Source: Monocercomonoides exilis
Lineage: Eukaryota; Preaxostyla; Oxymonadida; Polymastigidae
Direction of reading: 5' to 3'
Assembly: GCA_001643675.2 (NCBI GenBank)
Contig: LSRY02000023.1
Span: 1,217,001 to 1,281,000, forward strand
Length of the DNA stretch: 64,000 nucleotides
In this document: piece by piece, positions 61,854-64,000 of the stretch
Numbering within the stretch: the first letter of the stretch is position 1
Layout of the letters: every line of letters begins with the position of its first letter
Position numbers and translations under genes: made by a program
The notes under the pieces: model-generated
The model's input: the letters and a program-made list of their open reading frames with translations, nothing else
Told to the model about the DNA's origin: nothing
Database searches by the model: none

Positions 61854-64000
61854 TCACAAATATGTATCTATTGAATGCACCATTAGCCAGAATTTATTAT
61901 TCAATTTATTAATTTCCTCTTGCATATTATCTTCATAGCCAATTGTGTCAGTTATTGATATCATCATTGTGCCTTCCGGAAAACAATTTTACAATATACG
62001 CATCATGCCCACGAGCTACAATCTATCTCTGATATTTGATGATATGTATCGCTTCTCCATCGATTTCAGAAGAGATTTTTCTACTATGTTCAAAATTTGG
62101 CTCTCCCCATCTTTGATCTTCTTCCCCGCCATTTCTGCCTCATACTCCCCAAACGGGATCTGCAGCGTCAGACACTCCCACAGCATCATCCCAATCGAAA
62201 ACACCACTGACTCCTTTGTTGCTCCCATCTTCTTGTTCATCAGCAACTCGGGCGCTTTCCACCGCAAACACTCATATCGGTTGTCTTCCTCATTCTCAAA
62301 CGCCGATGAGGGCAGAGAGTCACTTTCATCATCATCATCATCACTGGCAGATGTCACCACTGTTGATGAAGAGACGGATGAGGAATCGAAATCATCAGAG
62401 GAGCAGTCAGAATGCATGGCAATCGCAATCACCATGTGCTCTGAAAACAAAACAATGTGAGGACTGAGGTTGGCAAGAGAAGAAAGCGAAACTTCCATTT
62501 CATCAAACGAGTGGAGTGAGAGATTAGCCACCCAGAATAGGATTTGGGCAGCTGTCTGCTCTCTTTCCTGAAGACTCCCAATCGCCATTTCCTTCTTCTC
62601 GTTCCTTCCATGAAGCAACATGAACAGCGAATCCCTCAGATCCACAATCAGCTTCTCATGAGGCGATGAACATGCCATTGCATCCACCAGATTCGACATT
62701 GACGAAGTGGTTGGGCACAGATCCTCCCCTCGAACAAAAGTGGAATCTGAATCAGTTGTTGAAGTGGTTGAAGTGGATGAAATGGAAGGTGAAGGCGATC
62801 TCTTTCTTTTATCTTCCTCTCACTTCTTTTCATCCACTTTCTCCAGCATCCACTCAGGAATCTTGTCTGAATCTCTTCCAAGGATGTATTCAGTTGAGCC
62901 ACTCTCAGACAGAAGATGCTCCGATGACTCTGAATGTTCCATATTCGTATCATATATTCTCTTTTTCGTCCTCTCTTCATTCTTCTTCTCTGCCTCTCTT
63001 TCGGCTCTTCGCCACTGTTCCTCAGGCGACATCTCCATCGTCATCATCTCAATCAGCTTTGGATCCTTTTTGATATTGTCTTCCACAATAACTTCAAGTT
63101 CCTCTGTTCTTCTCTTTTGCTTTCTCCATCGAACAATAAATATTACAGAAATTATCAGAACAATCAACAAAATCACAACAAGCACAATCACAATTATTGG
63201 CCATAACGATCTTTCTTTCTTTCCTCCTTCAGCAATCTTTTCATCTCCACTTGTTTTGGATTCACTCCTGTTCTTCAGAACGAAAGAATCAGTGGCTGAT
63301 GGAGAATCAGCACTCCCAAACAGAATATGCACCCTCACTTCTGCTTCACTTGTCACCCCTTCAACTGTCTTGACAGGAACAGAACCATGCACCTCTTCTT
63401 CTGATATGAAACCGCTTTCATCAAACGAATATTTCTCAACCACTTCCTCATCCCCAACTGCTGCAACTGTCTTGAACGAGAGGTTGCATGGAAGGAGAAC
63501 TGATCCTCTGAACACAACATCCACCACCTCCCCTGACTTTTCCGATGACACACTCTCCACCCTCGGGATGAAAAACGAAGATGCTCTTTCTCTGGCAATC
63601 CCTTCCAGTGTGCATCCCTCATCCAATATCCACAAAGAGGTATTGTCCTTCACTCCATCCCCTCCCTTCAAGCTCACAACCTTCAATTTTGCTGAGCCTC
63701 CACACAGAATGTTTCTTCGTGCCGATCCATAATTCGCTATCGAAGGATTGTTGTTCATGAATTCCCCTTTCTCAATCTCCACACTTCCACCTGACAACGA
63801 AAGCCCCCCTTTCATCGAGTTGCTGATTGTTGTGTCTTTCATCCCAACATTGCTGGATTGAACATCCACAACTGACCCATTCCATCTGCACATCTCTTTG
63901 AATTCATTTCTGTTCTCGTTTTCATTTTCATCTTCAAGTTCTCCGTCAAATCGACACAGACTCATTGAAACATCTCTTGCATTTCCTATCTTCACGATGC
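61854..64000 (-). pseudogene. Beta-helix membrane pseudokinase, decayed second copy
   Basis: Inverted paralogue of the left-edge gene, open to the right edge. The ectodomain part (about 63310-64000) has repeated short strands and Asn/Gly turns (ISNSMKGGLSLSGGS, LCGGSAKLKVVSLKGG) typical of right-handed beta-helices, then KSGEVVDVVFRGSVLLP, a membrane segment (about 63130-63210), and the kinase-like tail. In-frame stops: TGA 62820-62822, TAG 62016-62018 and TAA 61989-61991. Beyond them, the same frame still matches the left gene (FPEGTMMISITDT against FPAGAVVMTISDA) to a TGA at 61854. The region from the edge to about 62137 is nearly identical to the left copy; past that, similarity drops sharply. 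No HRD or DFG. Non-functional unless stops are read through. Confidence 0.8.

Noticed and set aside
62820-62822. In-frame TGA here, at 3934-3936 and at 59604-59606 as recoded sense codons
   Set aside because: TGA ends intact-looking genes (7611, 48280, 55512), and the right copy also has in-frame TAG and TAA. Decay explains all three without recoding.

Overview
The window is nuclear DNA of an intron-rich, flagellated protist. Evidence: AT-rich spacers, spliced genes with short GT-AG introns (mostly 50-83 nt), stops of all three kinds at credible gene ends (standard code), and axonemal genes. Two protein families here (a one-pass membrane protein with a beta-helix-like ectodomain and a kinase-like tail, and a charged helical family whose copies contain a YHQKH motif) look like lineage expansions I associate with oxymonads, most likely Monocercomonoides. 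That assignment rests on recognition and was not checked by a search.

Layout. 1-1441: 3' part of a membrane pseudokinase gene. 1442-6158: mostly spacer, with a decayed gene on the minus strand (about 3140-4515) and a possible spliced fragment. 6159-9356: two tail-to-tail copies of the helical family, the plus copy frameshifted. 9357-12807: no confident gene. 12808-17750: an ABCC/MRP-type transporter. 17751-21402: repeat-rich spacer with two MITE-like elements. 21403-35556 and 35654-44380: a head-to-head pair of giant serine-rich genes 97 bp apart, a SPAG17/PF6-like central-apparatus protein and a cyclin-box protein. 45387-55512: a gene-dense stretch with an outer-arm dynein intermediate chain (DNAI2), an unknown 419-residue protein, MOG1, DUS3 (head-to-head with MOG1, 55 bp) and TXNDC9. 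56458-60518: a large inverted repeat carrying two mirror copies of a broken Tc1/mariner-type transposase, each interrupted by a MITE. 60537-60812: a fragment of a second transposase. 61854-64000: a decayed second copy of the left-edge membrane pseudokinase, in opposite orientation.

How it fits together. SPAG17 and DNAI2 belong to the motile axoneme (C1a projection and outer dynein arm). MOG1 (Ran cycle), DUS3 (tRNA dihydrouridine) and TXNDC9 (chaperonin-related phosducin-like family) are housekeeping genes. The flanks are dominated by multicopy families, pseudogenes and transposons. The two window ends are near-identical inverted paralogues up to a sharp break in similarity, which suggests gene conversion or ectopic recombination. 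I found no CRISPR array, rRNA or confident tRNA, and no clear candidate for a wholly new system. The strongest leads are the catalytically empty beta-helix/pseudokinase receptors and the multicopy helical family.
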